A stretch of 13,781 nucleotides of DNA from Candidatus Omnitrophota bacterium (GTDB lineage Bacteria; Omnitrophota; Gorgyraeia; 2-01-FULL-45-10), in contig JAUYDB010000161.1 of the NCBI GenBank assembly GCA_030691985.1, positions 1 to 13,781 on the forward strand, read 5' to 3'. Positions within the stretch are counted from its first letter, which is position 1. Every line of letters starts with the position of its first letter. Shown here one piece after another: positions 1 through 6,112 of this stretch. The notes under the pieces are model-generated. The model was not told the origin of the DNA. It did not search any database and saw only the letters and a program-made list of their open reading frames with translations. A program made the translations under genes and the position numbers.

Positions 1-314
1 CTAAGCAAATCATACAAAGAATTCGTACACGGAAACCACAAGTCGAGATTCGTGTAAAGGGCAAGAGACATAGCCACAAAATACGCTAATATGTGCTTAT
101 CGAACGGCTTCTTGAGAGATACGGCAATTTTATTATAATCGAAAAGTCCGTTTTCGGCGCTGGTAGCAAGCACAACCGTAAATCCTTCCCAGAAACGAAG
201 GTCTTTAGACCGCACCACATCCGCCAGCGCAAGGTTAGCATCCGCCGCTTCTTCTGTTTCAAATAGGGGAAATCCCAATTTTCTTAAACGTTTTAAAAGA
301 TCCTTGTCTTTCAT
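1..314 (-). CDS. Hypothetical protein, second gene of a toxin-antitoxin-like pair (3' end beyond window)
   Basis: The reading frame opens with ATG at 314 and stays open to the left edge, giving 104 visible residues; the C-terminus lies outside the window. The protein starts MKDKDLLKRLRKLGFPLF and continues with an acidic, alanine-rich helix (EEAADANLALADVV), the segment KDLRFWEGFTVVL, and a predicted helical stretch near residues 80-95 (HILAYFVAMSLALY). I see no signal peptide and only one weakly hydrophobic segment, so it is probably cytoplasmic. Its ATG overlaps the TGA of the 55-residue gene upstream as ATGA, so the two are almost certainly translationally coupled. I do not recognise a named family and assign no activity. 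The size order (small first gene, larger second gene), the coupling and the operator-bearing promoter resemble toxin-antitoxin or abortive-infection operons. That function is inference. Confidence 0.7.
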   Translation of the reverse strand, partial: MKDKDLLKRLRKLGFPLFETEEAADANLALADVVRSKDLRFWEGFTVVLATSAENGLFDYNKIAVSLKKPFDKHILAYFVAMSLALYTNLDLWFPCTNSLYDLL

Positions 315-478
315 GGCGTAAGTTTTCCCTTATCCATAAGTTTTTTGAAATGCTCAAGATTTTTTCGGACCCTATCTTCCGAAATGTCATAGGAGGCGGT
401 TTCGTTGAAACGCTCGGTAAGTTTGCCTATATCTATCTCCTTCCTCTTTGCCCTCATGAGCATCAAGCAATCTTCCAT
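311..478 (-). CDS. Small hypothetical protein, first gene of a toxin-antitoxin-like pair
   Basis: This is a 55-residue frame from ATG 478 to TGA 311-313. It starts MEDCLMLMRAKRKEIDIGKL and ends KKLMDKGKLTP. It is charged and predicted helical, with no membrane segment. Support comes from four things: a purine-rich run AGGGGGG (496-490 on the minus strand) 11 bases before the ATG, the ATGA overlap with the next gene, a near-consensus promoter upstream, and an inverted-repeat operator between promoter and start. Met6 and Met8 are other in-frame ATGs. A small antitoxin or autoregulator is the natural inference from this layout, but I see no clear ribbon-helix-helix or helix-turn-helix signature and do not recognise the family. 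A 67-codon plus-strand frame overlaps it but lacks these supports. Confidence 0.62.
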   Translation of the reverse strand: MEDCLMLMRAKRKEIDIGKLTERFNETASYDISEDRVRKNLEHFKKLMDKGKLTP

Positions 479-498
479 GTCAATGCTGTCCCCCCTGT

Positions 499-526
499 AT
501 ACAATTTATTGTATTATTTTATACAA
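499..526. promoter_or_regulatory. Three-half-site operator (ATACAA/TTGTAT) before the two-gene cassette
   Basis: On the plus strand, ATACAA (499-504), TTGTAT (509-514) and ATACAA (521-526) alternate in orientation with 4- and 6-base spacers. They form two overlapping perfect 6-bp inverted repeats that share the middle half-site. The array lies just downstream of the predicted transcription start and upstream of the ribosome binding site. This is the position expected for an autorepressor site in a toxin-antitoxin-type operon. The symmetry is seen directly; regulator binding is inference. The stretch is AT-rich, so some symmetry could arise by chance. Confidence 0.5.
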
Positions 527-539
527 CTCTATGTATTAA

Positions 540-568
540 AGTATAAAATATAATGATAGTTTTGTCAA
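540..568 (-). promoter_or_regulatory. Sigma70-type promoter of the two-gene cassette
   Basis: Read on the minus strand, TTGACA (568-563) is followed by exactly 17 bases and TATACT (545-540). That is a perfect -35 box, optimal spacing and a one-mismatch -10 box. Transcription would start near 533 and run into the 55-residue gene, whose ATG is at 478. This is the best-looking promoter in the window. Confidence 0.75.
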
Positions 569-575
569 GGTAAGG

Positions 576-599
576 GTGCCCCCCTGCAAGAAATAGGTA
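576..599 (+). repeat. Fragmentary copies of the GGAAATAGGT/CCCCTG repeat
   Basis: GTGCCCCCCTG (576-586) and GAAATAGGTA (590-599) match the two halves of the longer repeat arms found at 727-800, but in swapped order. This suggests the end of one truncated copy next to the start of another. Short matches make this a tentative call. Confidence 0.3.
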
Positions 600-606
600 A
601 TAGATC

Positions 607-698
607 AGAGCTTTAAGAGACGGTGATAAAAAGGGGTCTGACCCAACGCGTCTATTATGCGGTGAATGGGTCTGACCCCATTTTTCTTACGAAGCTCT
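607..698. repeat. Imperfect palindromic element with GGGTCTGACCC arms
   Basis: AAAAAGGGGTCTGACCCA (628-645) is mirrored by TGGGTCTGACCCCATTTTT (667-685). The arms are themselves near-palindromic (GGGTCTGACCC). An outer 7-bp pair, AGAGCTT (607-613) and AAGCTCT (692-698), extends the symmetry to about 92 bases. GGGTCAGACCC-type repeats are dispersed in many environmental bacterial genomes and are often associated with REP-associated (Y1) transposases. No transposase is present here, so this would be a non-autonomous copy or remnant. The repeat is seen; the origin is inference. Confidence 0.6.
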
Positions 699-726
699 TA
701 TAGCACTGGGCTATTACAGAAATCGT

Positions 727-800
727 GGAAATCAGGGGGCACGATACCTATTTCCCTGGGATTTTGTGCAAGGAAATAGGTGTTGCGGCCCCTGATTTCG
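727..800. repeat. 29-base imperfect inverted repeat 3' of aroA
   Basis: The arms at 727-755 and 772-800 are imperfect reverse complements. Both read GGAAATAGGT, then five variable bases, then a CCCCTGATTTC end, around a 16-base loop. The right arm ends 11 bases from the aroA stop codon. The element could therefore form a long hairpin at the 3' end of the aroA transcript. No T-run follows on the minus strand, so it is not a standard intrinsic terminator. Processing or protection of the mRNA 3' end is possible. The shape fits a REP/MITE-like remnant, as does its neighbour at 607-698. Confidence 0.65.
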
Positions 801-811
801 TCATTGCGTGG

Positions 812-2110
812 TTAAATAACTTTAAATTTAGCGCCGAGGGATTTCATGTCTTGCAGGAACCGGGGGTAAGATTTTGAAATGCATTCCACTCCATCTATTC
901 TCACATCACCTACTATTAATCCCGCTACAGTCAAAGCCATGGCAATCCTGTGATCGCTGCGAGACGAAACGTTGCCTGCCCTTAAACGGGACTGCTTAAT
1001 TGTCATGCTGTCTTTCGTTGTTGATATTGCCGCTCCTAATTTCATCAATTCTCCCGCGGGCGCGGCGATCCTATCGCTTTCTTTGTACGCTAAGTGAGCT
1101 ACATTGTGTATTCTCGTTTTCCCCTTAGCAAAACAACCCAGCACAGCAAGGATTGGCACCAGATCGGGGGTGTCGCCGCAGTCTATATCAATGCCCTTAA
1201 GGGCAAACGGGCCGTTTATCCTGATTGTGTTTTTGGCATGCCTTATCTTCCCTCCCATGGCATTCACTATTTCTATAATTTTATTGTCGCCCTGCTTATC
1301 ATCGCCCAAACCCATAATAGCGACGTCTGATTTCAGCAAGGATGCCGCGACTATCGCAAACGCGGAAGATGAATAGTCGCCGGGAACGATAAATTTCCCA
1401 AGGGGTTTGAATCTCTGGCCGCATTTAACGTGGAATTTCCTGTAATCCTTATTAACCACCTCTATCCCCGCCTTACGAAGCACATCGATGGTCACATCCA
1501 CATAAGGCTTAGATACAAGCTTATCTTTCACAATTATTATTGTGTCTCTTTTGGCAAGGGGGGCTGCCATCAGGAGAGAAGATATAGTCTGCGAACTCTC
1601 CCGTCCGCTTACGCGGGTTTCTCCTCCTTCGATCTCTCCTTTTGCCACAAGCCTGATAGGAAGTTTGTGGTCATCGCCCTTTCCGGAAACATCTATATCC
1701 CAAGACTTCAACGCCTCCACAATTGTTCTATTGGGGCGGTCCATTAATGTTTGTCTACCCGATATAATAAACTCACCCTTAGCCAACGCGAGTATCGGCA
1801 AAATAAATCTCAGGAGCGTCCCGGATTCGCCGACATCTATTAACCTGTTTTTCGGATCGGGAAGCCCGTGGAATCCCCGGACATCCAAAAAATTACGCCT
1901 TTTTTTAATAACAGCCCCCAGCGTCTTCCAGGCATTAATGGTAGCAATTATATCATCGGAATATAACGGATTCTGGATTCTACACTTGCCATTTATACCG
2001 CATGCCATAATGGCCCTGTGGGTATACGACTTGGATGGAGGAGCTTCGATCGCGCCGATCAGTTCGGTAGCCTTTTCGATAATTATATTATCACTTCTTT
2101 TTTTTCGCAT
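812..2110 (-). CDS. aroA: 3-phosphoshikimate 1-carboxyvinyltransferase (EPSP synthase)
   Basis: This enzyme joins phosphoenolpyruvate to shikimate-3-phosphate, the sixth step of the shikimate pathway, in the cytoplasm. Family motifs lie in order; residue numbers count from the TTG at 2128. They are APPSKSYTHR (29-38, with the substrate lysine), ESGTLLRF (101-108), a DRP segment at 130-132, SGRESSQ (174-180), PGDYSSSAF (249-257), DTPDLVPILAV (319-329, with the catalytic aspartate), KESDR (349-353) and SDHRIAMA (391-398). The length of 432-438 residues is normal. PPSKSYTHR and GDYSSSAF resemble archaeal-type AroA more than the usual bacterial GSKSISNR form. The start is uncertain. ATG 2110 is preferred because the alternative TTG 2128 directly abuts the foot of a 20-bp hairpin arm. 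Neither start has a good ribosome binding site. An inverted repeat follows the stop codon. Confidence 0.95.
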   Translation of the reverse strand: MRKKRSDNIIIEKATELIGAIEAPPSKSYTHRAIMACGINGKCRIQNPLYSDDIIATINAWKTLGAVIKKRRNFLDVRGFHGLPDPKNRLIDVGESGTLLRFILPILALAKGEFIISGRQTLMDRPNRTIVEALKSWDIDVSGKGDDHKLPIRLVAKGEIEGGETRVSGRESSQTISSLLMAAPLAKRDTIIIVKDKLVSKPYVDVTIDVLRKAGIEVVNKDYRKFHVKCGQRFKPLGKFIVPGDYSSSAFAIVAASLLKSDVAIMGLGDDKQGDNKIIEIVNAMGGKIRHAKNTIRINGPFALKGIDIDCGDTPDLVPILAVLGCFAKGKTRIHNVAHLAYKESDRIAAPAGELMKLGAAISTTKDSMTIKQSRLRAGNVSSRSDHRIAMALTVAGLIVGDVRIDGVECISKSYPRFLQDMKSLGAKFKVI

Positions 2111-2128
2111 AACAGGTTTCTTGCTCAA

Positions 2129-2186
2129 CCCTATCTAACCAGGTTAGATTCAGGCAATCTGACTTTTCTAACCTGGTTAGATAGGG
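2129..2186. repeat. Perfect 20-bp nested palindrome between the flavoprotein gene and aroA
   Basis: CCCTATCTAACCAGGTTAGA (2129-2148) is perfectly mirrored at 2167-2186 across an 18-base loop. Each arm is itself a palindrome around one central base (TCTAACC-N-GGTTAGA), so four copies of the heptamer are present. It starts 9 bases after the flavoprotein stop codon and ends at the most upstream possible aroA start. No T-run follows on the minus strand, so a simple intrinsic terminator is unlikely. Candidates are an mRNA hairpin separating expression of the two genes, a tandem operator, or a REP/MITE-like insertion. Confidence 0.8.
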
Positions 2187-2195
2187 AGTACATAT

Positions 2196-3449
2196 TTAGC
2201 CCTTTGCGGCGTTTTCGCCGGCGAGATAGCCGGTTGAGAAGGCCTGCTGGAGGTTATACCCTCCGCTAGGCGCGGCGCCCTCTATTATTTCGCCGGCGAA
2301 GTACAAGCCCGGCACAATTTTCGATTCCATGGTCCGCGGGTTTATGTCCTTCATCGATACGCCGCCGCCGGTTACCATCGCTTCCTCTATGGGGAGGCTC
2401 CCCCTTATGGTCAGGGGGAATGCTTTAAGGGTATCTATGATGGCGCTTCTTTCTTTTCGCGTTATCTGATTTGTGCGTCTCTCCGGCGATACATTCAATA
2501 AAGATAAAAAAATGCCTATCATCCTTTTCGGCAATATATCCTGCATCAGGTTCTTGATTTGGATATTGCCTTTGACGGCGAATTTATGCACCAATTTACT
2601 TTCGAGCTGTTCTTTCCTCAAACCCGGCTTAAGGTCGATCGCCATCAGGATTTCTTTGTGCTTCTCGAGGGCTGATACGATGTCGCCGCTCATATCCAAT
2701 ACGAGCGGACCGGACACGCCGAAGTGGGTGAACATCACCTCTCCGACGTCCGAGATAAGCTTCTTTTTGCCATACTGGAATGATACGCGGATATTTTCGA
2801 GGGCAAGGCCCTGCAGTTCCTTAACCCAGTGTTCTTTTACCGTGAGCGGAACGAGGGCCGGCTTAAGGGCCTTTACCTTATGCCCCAAGCGCTCGGCCAT
2901 AATAAACCCATCCCCCGTAGAACCGGTCGCTTTATAAGAAGCGCCGCCCGTACTAACGATAACCTTATTTGCCTCTATATGCCGGGCGTCTTCCCAAATA
3001 AGGACGAAGCGGCCATCTTTACGCTCTATGCCGGTGATGCGCTTCCCGCACAACACATCTACTTTATTCTTTTTTAAAGATTCCTCTAAAACCGATACCA
3101 CTGAACCGGCCCTGTCGGTAACGGGAAAGACCCTCCCCTGCCTTTCTGCCTTTAACTCCAATCCGCCGGAGCGGAAAAACTCCATGAGATCGTCATTGGA
3201 GAACGCGAAGAAAGCGGACCTGAAGAATTCGCCCTGCGGACTGAATTTTTTTATGAAGGTGTCGAGCGGGGCCGTGTTGGTGATATTGCATCTGCCTTTG
3301 CCGGTCATCATTAACTTTTTGCCAAGAGATTCATTTCTCTCTATCAGGACCGCGCGTTTTCCAAGCTGTCCGGCCCTTATGGCAGCCATGGAGCCGGCCG
3401 CCCCGCCGCCTATCACCGCTATATCGTAGGGATTTGTCTTGTTCTCCAT
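2196..3449 (-). CDS. NAD(P)/FAD-dependent oxidoreductase, HI0933/YhiN (BaiN-like) family
   Basis: A 417-residue cytoplasmic flavoprotein. The N-terminus has the dinucleotide-binding motif VIGGGAAGSMAA (12-23) with a glutamate closing the second strand (LIERNE, 35-40). It is followed by the family hallmark GKKLMMTGKGRCNITN (43-58). The C-terminus carries the FAD-contacting segment YFAGEIIEG...GGYNLQQAFSTG before AGENAA. These motifs and the length match the HI0933-like family (PF03486), which includes YhiN and BaiN. The physiological substrate is unknown for most members, so the specific reaction cannot be assigned. The gene starts 4 bases after the stop of the glycosyltransferase gene upstream, so it is probably co-transcribed, although its ribosome binding site is weak. 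A functional link to the polysaccharide genes is not evident. Confidence 0.92.
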   Translation of the reverse strand: MENKTNPYDIAVIGGGAAGSMAAIRAGQLGKRAVLIERNESLGKKLMMTGKGRCNITNTAPLDTFIKKFSPQGEFFRSAFFAFSNDDLMEFFRSGGLELKAERQGRVFPVTDRAGSVVSVLEESLKKNKVDVLCGKRITGIERKDGRFVLIWEDARHIEANKVIVSTGGASYKATGSTGDGFIMAERLGHKVKALKPALVPLTVKEHWVKELQGLALENIRVSFQYGKKKLISDVGEVMFTHFGVSGPLVLDMSGDIVSALEKHKEILMAIDLKPGLRKEQLESKLVHKFAVKGNIQIKNLMQDILPKRMIGIFLSLLNVSPERRTNQITRKERSAIIDTLKAFPLTIRGSLPIEEAMVTGGGVSMKDINPRTMESKIVPGLYFAGEIIEGAAPSGGYNLQQAFSTGYLAGENAAKG

Positions 3450-3453
3450 AGCG

Positions 3454-4212
3454 CTATTTGAATCTTGCGGTCTTCGTAATCTCTAAAAAGAGGTAATAAA
3501 AAAATACGAAATCCTTTAAATATCTTTTCCAATATCTGGCGGGGTCCTGAATAAGCCGCGCAAACCACTCCATACCCATCTTCTGAACTATAGGGGGCGG
3601 CCGCTTAATGATCCCGGCTAAATAATCCAGCGTGCCGCCTACGCCGATAGATACGGGCGTTTTGAGAAGATGCATATGCTTTTTCATCCATTTTTCCTGC
3701 AACGGCGGGCCGAAAGCGACGCACAGGATATTGGCGCCTGAACCATTTATTTTATCAACAATGGCAAGGCTTTTATTATCGTCCAAAATTTCAGACCTGG
3801 CTGGGGAATATGAGCCGACGATCTGAACGCCGGGATATAATCTTTCGCACCGCTCTTTCGCTTTTTCCGCTATCCCCATGGATGCCCCTAAGAAATATAT
3901 CCGGTATCCGCGCGCGGCGGAGCGCCTGCATATCTCCTCCACCAGGTCAATACCGGAGACCCTATCCCGCAAGGGACGGCCGAGAAGTTTTGACGCCCAG
4001 ATGACCGGCATGCCGTCGCCCGTCACAATATCCGCTTCATTATATATCGCGGCAAACTGCGCGTCGGCCCGGGCAAGCCGAACATGGTTGGCATTGGCCG
4101 TGCAAACCATAGAGGGCTTATTTTTTTTAATCAACGCGTCGATCTCTGAAACCGCTTCTTCCCTGGTGAGGTTATCTATCATTACGCCGAGCACATCAAC
4201 GCGATTTTTCAT
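3454..4212 (-). CDS. WecG/TagA/CpsF family glycosyltransferase (GT26)
   Basis: A 252-residue enzyme of the family that transfers a sugar, typically N-acetyl-D-mannosamine or its uronic acid, from UDP to an undecaprenyl-diphosphate-linked N-acetylglucosamine at the inner face of the membrane. Visible family marks are TANANH (38-43), DIVTGDGMP (61-69, whose Asp66 matches the conserved catalytic-base region), YFLGAS (106-111), VAFGPPLQEKW (165-175) and GVGGTLDYLAG..KRPP (190-206). The C-terminal appendage (ARLIQDPARYWKRYLKDF) is the segment known in TagA to contact the membrane and complete the active site. The donor sugar cannot be read from the sequence. The gene lies 37 bases after gmd and 4 bases before the flavoprotein gene. 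Its place after a nucleotide-sugar gene fits surface polysaccharide assembly. Confidence 0.93.
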   Translation of the reverse strand: MKNRVDVLGVMIDNLTREEAVSEIDALIKKNKPSMVCTANANHVRLARADAQFAAIYNEADIVTGDGMPVIWASKLLGRPLRDRVSGIDLVEEICRRSAARGYRIYFLGASMGIAEKAKERCERLYPGVQIVGSYSPARSEILDDNKSLAIVDKINGSGANILCVAFGPPLQEKWMKKHMHLLKTPVSIGVGGTLDYLAGIIKRPPPIVQKMGMEWFARLIQDPARYWKRYLKDFVFFYYLFLEITKTARFK

Positions 4213-4249
4213 CGTTAAATTATCCGTTTATCACATACTGCAAATCGTA

Positions 4250-5230
4250 TTATCTTTTAAGCCGTTTCAGATCCGAATCCACCATCATCTTGACCAATTC
4301 CTCGAAAAAGATCTTTGGCTTCCACCCGAGCCTTTTCCCGGCCTTGCTGTAATCACCCTTAAGCACATGAACCTCGGAGGGGCGATACAGGTCTTTATCT
4401 ATAACGACATAGTCCTTCCATCTAAGGCCGGCGTGGCTAAACGCCAGCTCGACAAACTCTCTGACTGAATGAGTCCGGTTTGTGGCGATAACGTAGTCGT
4501 CCGGCTTATCCTGCTTCAGCATAAGCCACATGGCTTTGACATAATCTCCGGCATAGCCCCAGTCTCTTTTGGCCTCTAAATTTCCGAGTCTCAATTCTTT
4601 CCTCATTCCTAATTTAATCTGGGCGACGCCATTCGTAATCTTCCGGCTCACAAATTCAAACCCGCGCCGGGGAGATTCGTGATTAAAAAGTATGCCGTTA
4701 CAGGCAAACATGCCGTAGGCCTCCCGATAGTTGCGCGTCAGATCAAACCCAGCCACCTTCGATATGCCGTAAGGCGAGCGCGGATGAAAAGGCGTCTTCT
4801 CGTCTTGAGGGCTTTCTTTCACTAAACCGAACATCTCGCTCGACGCCGCGAAGTAAAACCTGCAATTAGGCGCTATCTCTTTGATGACGGACAATATGAA
4901 GTGCGTACCGCTTATATTGACGTTGATCGTGGAAAATTCGTCCTCGAAGGAATAGCTCACGAAGCTCTGGGCAGCCAAGTGATAACACTCGTCCGGCCTC
5001 ACCGCGTTCACGACCTTGAATATGCTGGCGTAGCTCTCCACGGAACCGGAATGGAGCCTCAACTTTGGCAGGATATGCCTTATGCGCCAGAGCCTGTGCT
5101 CGGCGTCCTCCAGCGCCACCCGCCTCACCATGCCATGGACTTCATATCCTTTACCCAGCAAAAACTCCGCCAGATACGACCCGTCCTGTCCTGTGATGCC
5201 GGTGATAAGCGCCTTCTTTATTTTACCCAT
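4250..5230 (-). CDS. gmd: GDP-mannose 4,6-dehydratase
   Basis: A short-chain dehydrogenase/reductase that converts GDP-D-mannose to GDP-4-dehydro-6-deoxy-D-mannose, the precursor of GDP-L-fucose, GDP-D-rhamnose, GDP-perosamine and related sugars. The NADP-binding loop is TGITGQDGSYL (10-20). The active-site elements are SSEMFG (130-135) and the YGISK catalytic Tyr154/Lys158 pair. NHESPRRGFEFVSRKIT (183-199) is the GMD signature and RPSEV (283-287) lies near the C-terminus. At 326 residues it is near the usual size. AAAGGA about 8 bases before ATG 5230 is a good ribosome binding site. No fucose synthase (fcl), rhamnose reductase (rmd) or perosamine synthase gene is in the window, so the final sugar is unknown. 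The gene follows the YdcF-like gene after 21 bases. Confidence 0.96.
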   Translation of the reverse strand: MGKIKKALITGITGQDGSYLAEFLLGKGYEVHGMVRRVALEDAEHRLWRIRHILPKLRLHSGSVESYASIFKVVNAVRPDECYHLAAQSFVSYSFEDEFSTINVNISGTHFILSVIKEIAPNCRFYFAASSEMFGLVKESPQDEKTPFHPRSPYGISKVAGFDLTRNYREAYGMFACNGILFNHESPRRGFEFVSRKITNGVAQIKLGMRKELRLGNLEAKRDWGYAGDYVKAMWLMLKQDKPDDYVIATNRTHSVREFVELAFSHAGLRWKDYVVIDKDLYRPSEVHVLKGDYSKAGKRLGWKPKIFFEELVKMMVDSDLKRLKR

Positions 5231-5251
5231 CTGAAGATCCTTTCTTTTATT

Positions 5252-6025
5252 TTATAAAGAATACCAGACCATACCGATAAGCTCATGTATTGCGTTGCTG
5301 GTTTGCAAAAGATTTTCAGGCGACGGAACGAATGACACTATCGTAAGATTACAATTAGGCGAATGGGCCATATAATTGACCGCGATAGATACGATGATAT
5401 CTTTGGGATACCTTTTTCTAAAAGTCGTTTCCGCCCGCAGCATGTGAACAGCCGATGTCACGATTCCTATCCGCCTTTTACCGTTTGGTGGAAATAGCCT
5501 TGCTGTCTCATCGGCCTGTTCCATCGTGTTGCGGGATCCTGCCTCTGTTATAATAGCGCTTCCCGGTATCCCCAATTTTACGGCCAGATCCTTCATCACT
5601 TCGGCATCGCTGTCCCTGCAGTCCCGTAAAATCGTTCCCCCGCTCAAGACAAGCACCTTTGCGCCGCTTTGCTTAAATATCTCTACGCCGTTGAATAAGC
5701 GAGAATACGTACTGCGTGAGGCTTCCGCCGATTTTCGTAAATCGCCGGAGGGTATAAAGCCGCCGCCTAAAATCACCATCATGTCCAGATCGGGCTGGGA
5801 ACCCCTCTGGTAAGGCCTATATCGCGATTCCAGAGAGTAGACAAAGAGGTTTGAGACTGGCTCAATGCTGAAGAGATAGAGGATCGAAACGCCGGCGGCC
5901 ATAAGGCAAAGCCCCGCCTTCTTTAACGATTTGCGGGAAGGGATAACAAACAGCGCCAAACCGGCCATCAGCGATCCCAAAATCATCACAATGGGCGTCG
6001 CCAGTAATTTCAGCAAATCAACCAT
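5252..6025 (-). CDS. YdcF/ElyC-like (DUF218) membrane protein
   Basis: A 257-residue protein with two N-terminal membrane helices (about 8-28 and 36-54) followed by a DUF218 domain (PF02698). Domain marks are VILGGG (84-89), LVLSGG (125-130), EAGSRNTMEQ (161-170) and VTSAVHMLRA (189-198), which together form the conserved pocket of this fold. The topology matches SanA, YdcF and ElyC. ElyC in Escherichia coli affects peptidoglycan and enterobacterial common antigen lipid-carrier metabolism. By analogy this protein may act in envelope polysaccharide assembly, which fits the wecG/tagA-type and gmd neighbours. That role is inference. AAGGAG 9 bases before ATG 6025 is a clear ribosome binding site. 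Confidence 0.9.
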   Translation of the reverse strand: MVDLLKLLATPIVMILGSLMAGLALFVIPSRKSLKKAGLCLMAAGVSILYLFSIEPVSNLFVYSLESRYRPYQRGSQPDLDMMVILGGGFIPSGDLRKSAEASRSTYSRLFNGVEIFKQSGAKVLVLSGGTILRDCRDSDAEVMKDLAVKLGIPGSAIITEAGSRNTMEQADETARLFPPNGKRRIGIVTSAVHMLRAETTFRKRYPKDIIVSIAVNYMAHSPNCNLTIVSFVPSPENLLQTSNAIHELIGMVWYSL

Positions 6026-6112
6026 TTCACTACACTCCTTCTATATTCCTTACCAGTGGAAAAATGAGGTCGATAGTTTGGGTGTTCCCAATATAAATAC
6101 TCGAAAGAATTT

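Noticed and set aside
350..553. Plus-strand open frame of 67 codons with a hydrophobic look
   Set aside because: It overlaps the minus-strand small gene, which has the promoter, ribosome binding site and ATGA coupling. The hydrophobicity comes from AT-rich sequence.
607..800. CRISPR array or RAYT transposon
   Set aside because: The repeats are inverted, few and irregularly spaced, with no spacers, cas genes or transposase gene nearby.
1542..2138. Plus-strand open frame of 198 codons
   Set aside because: It lies wholly opposite aroA, has no recognisable domain and no ribosome binding site, and aroA carries all family motifs. It is a shadow frame.
2129..2186. Intrinsic terminator for the flavoprotein gene
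   Set aside because: The hairpin is strong but no T-run follows on the minus strand, so I list it as a palindromic repeat rather than a terminator.
3878..4468. Plus-strand open frame of 196 codons
   Set aside because: It spans the ends of the WecG/TagA-type gene and gmd on the opposite strand and the translation has no recognisable features.
6078..6091. Small hairpin TTGGG-TGTT-CCCAA in the gap before the YdcF-like gene
   Set aside because: The stem is only 5 bp with no T-run and no neighbouring regulatory signal. It is likely chance.
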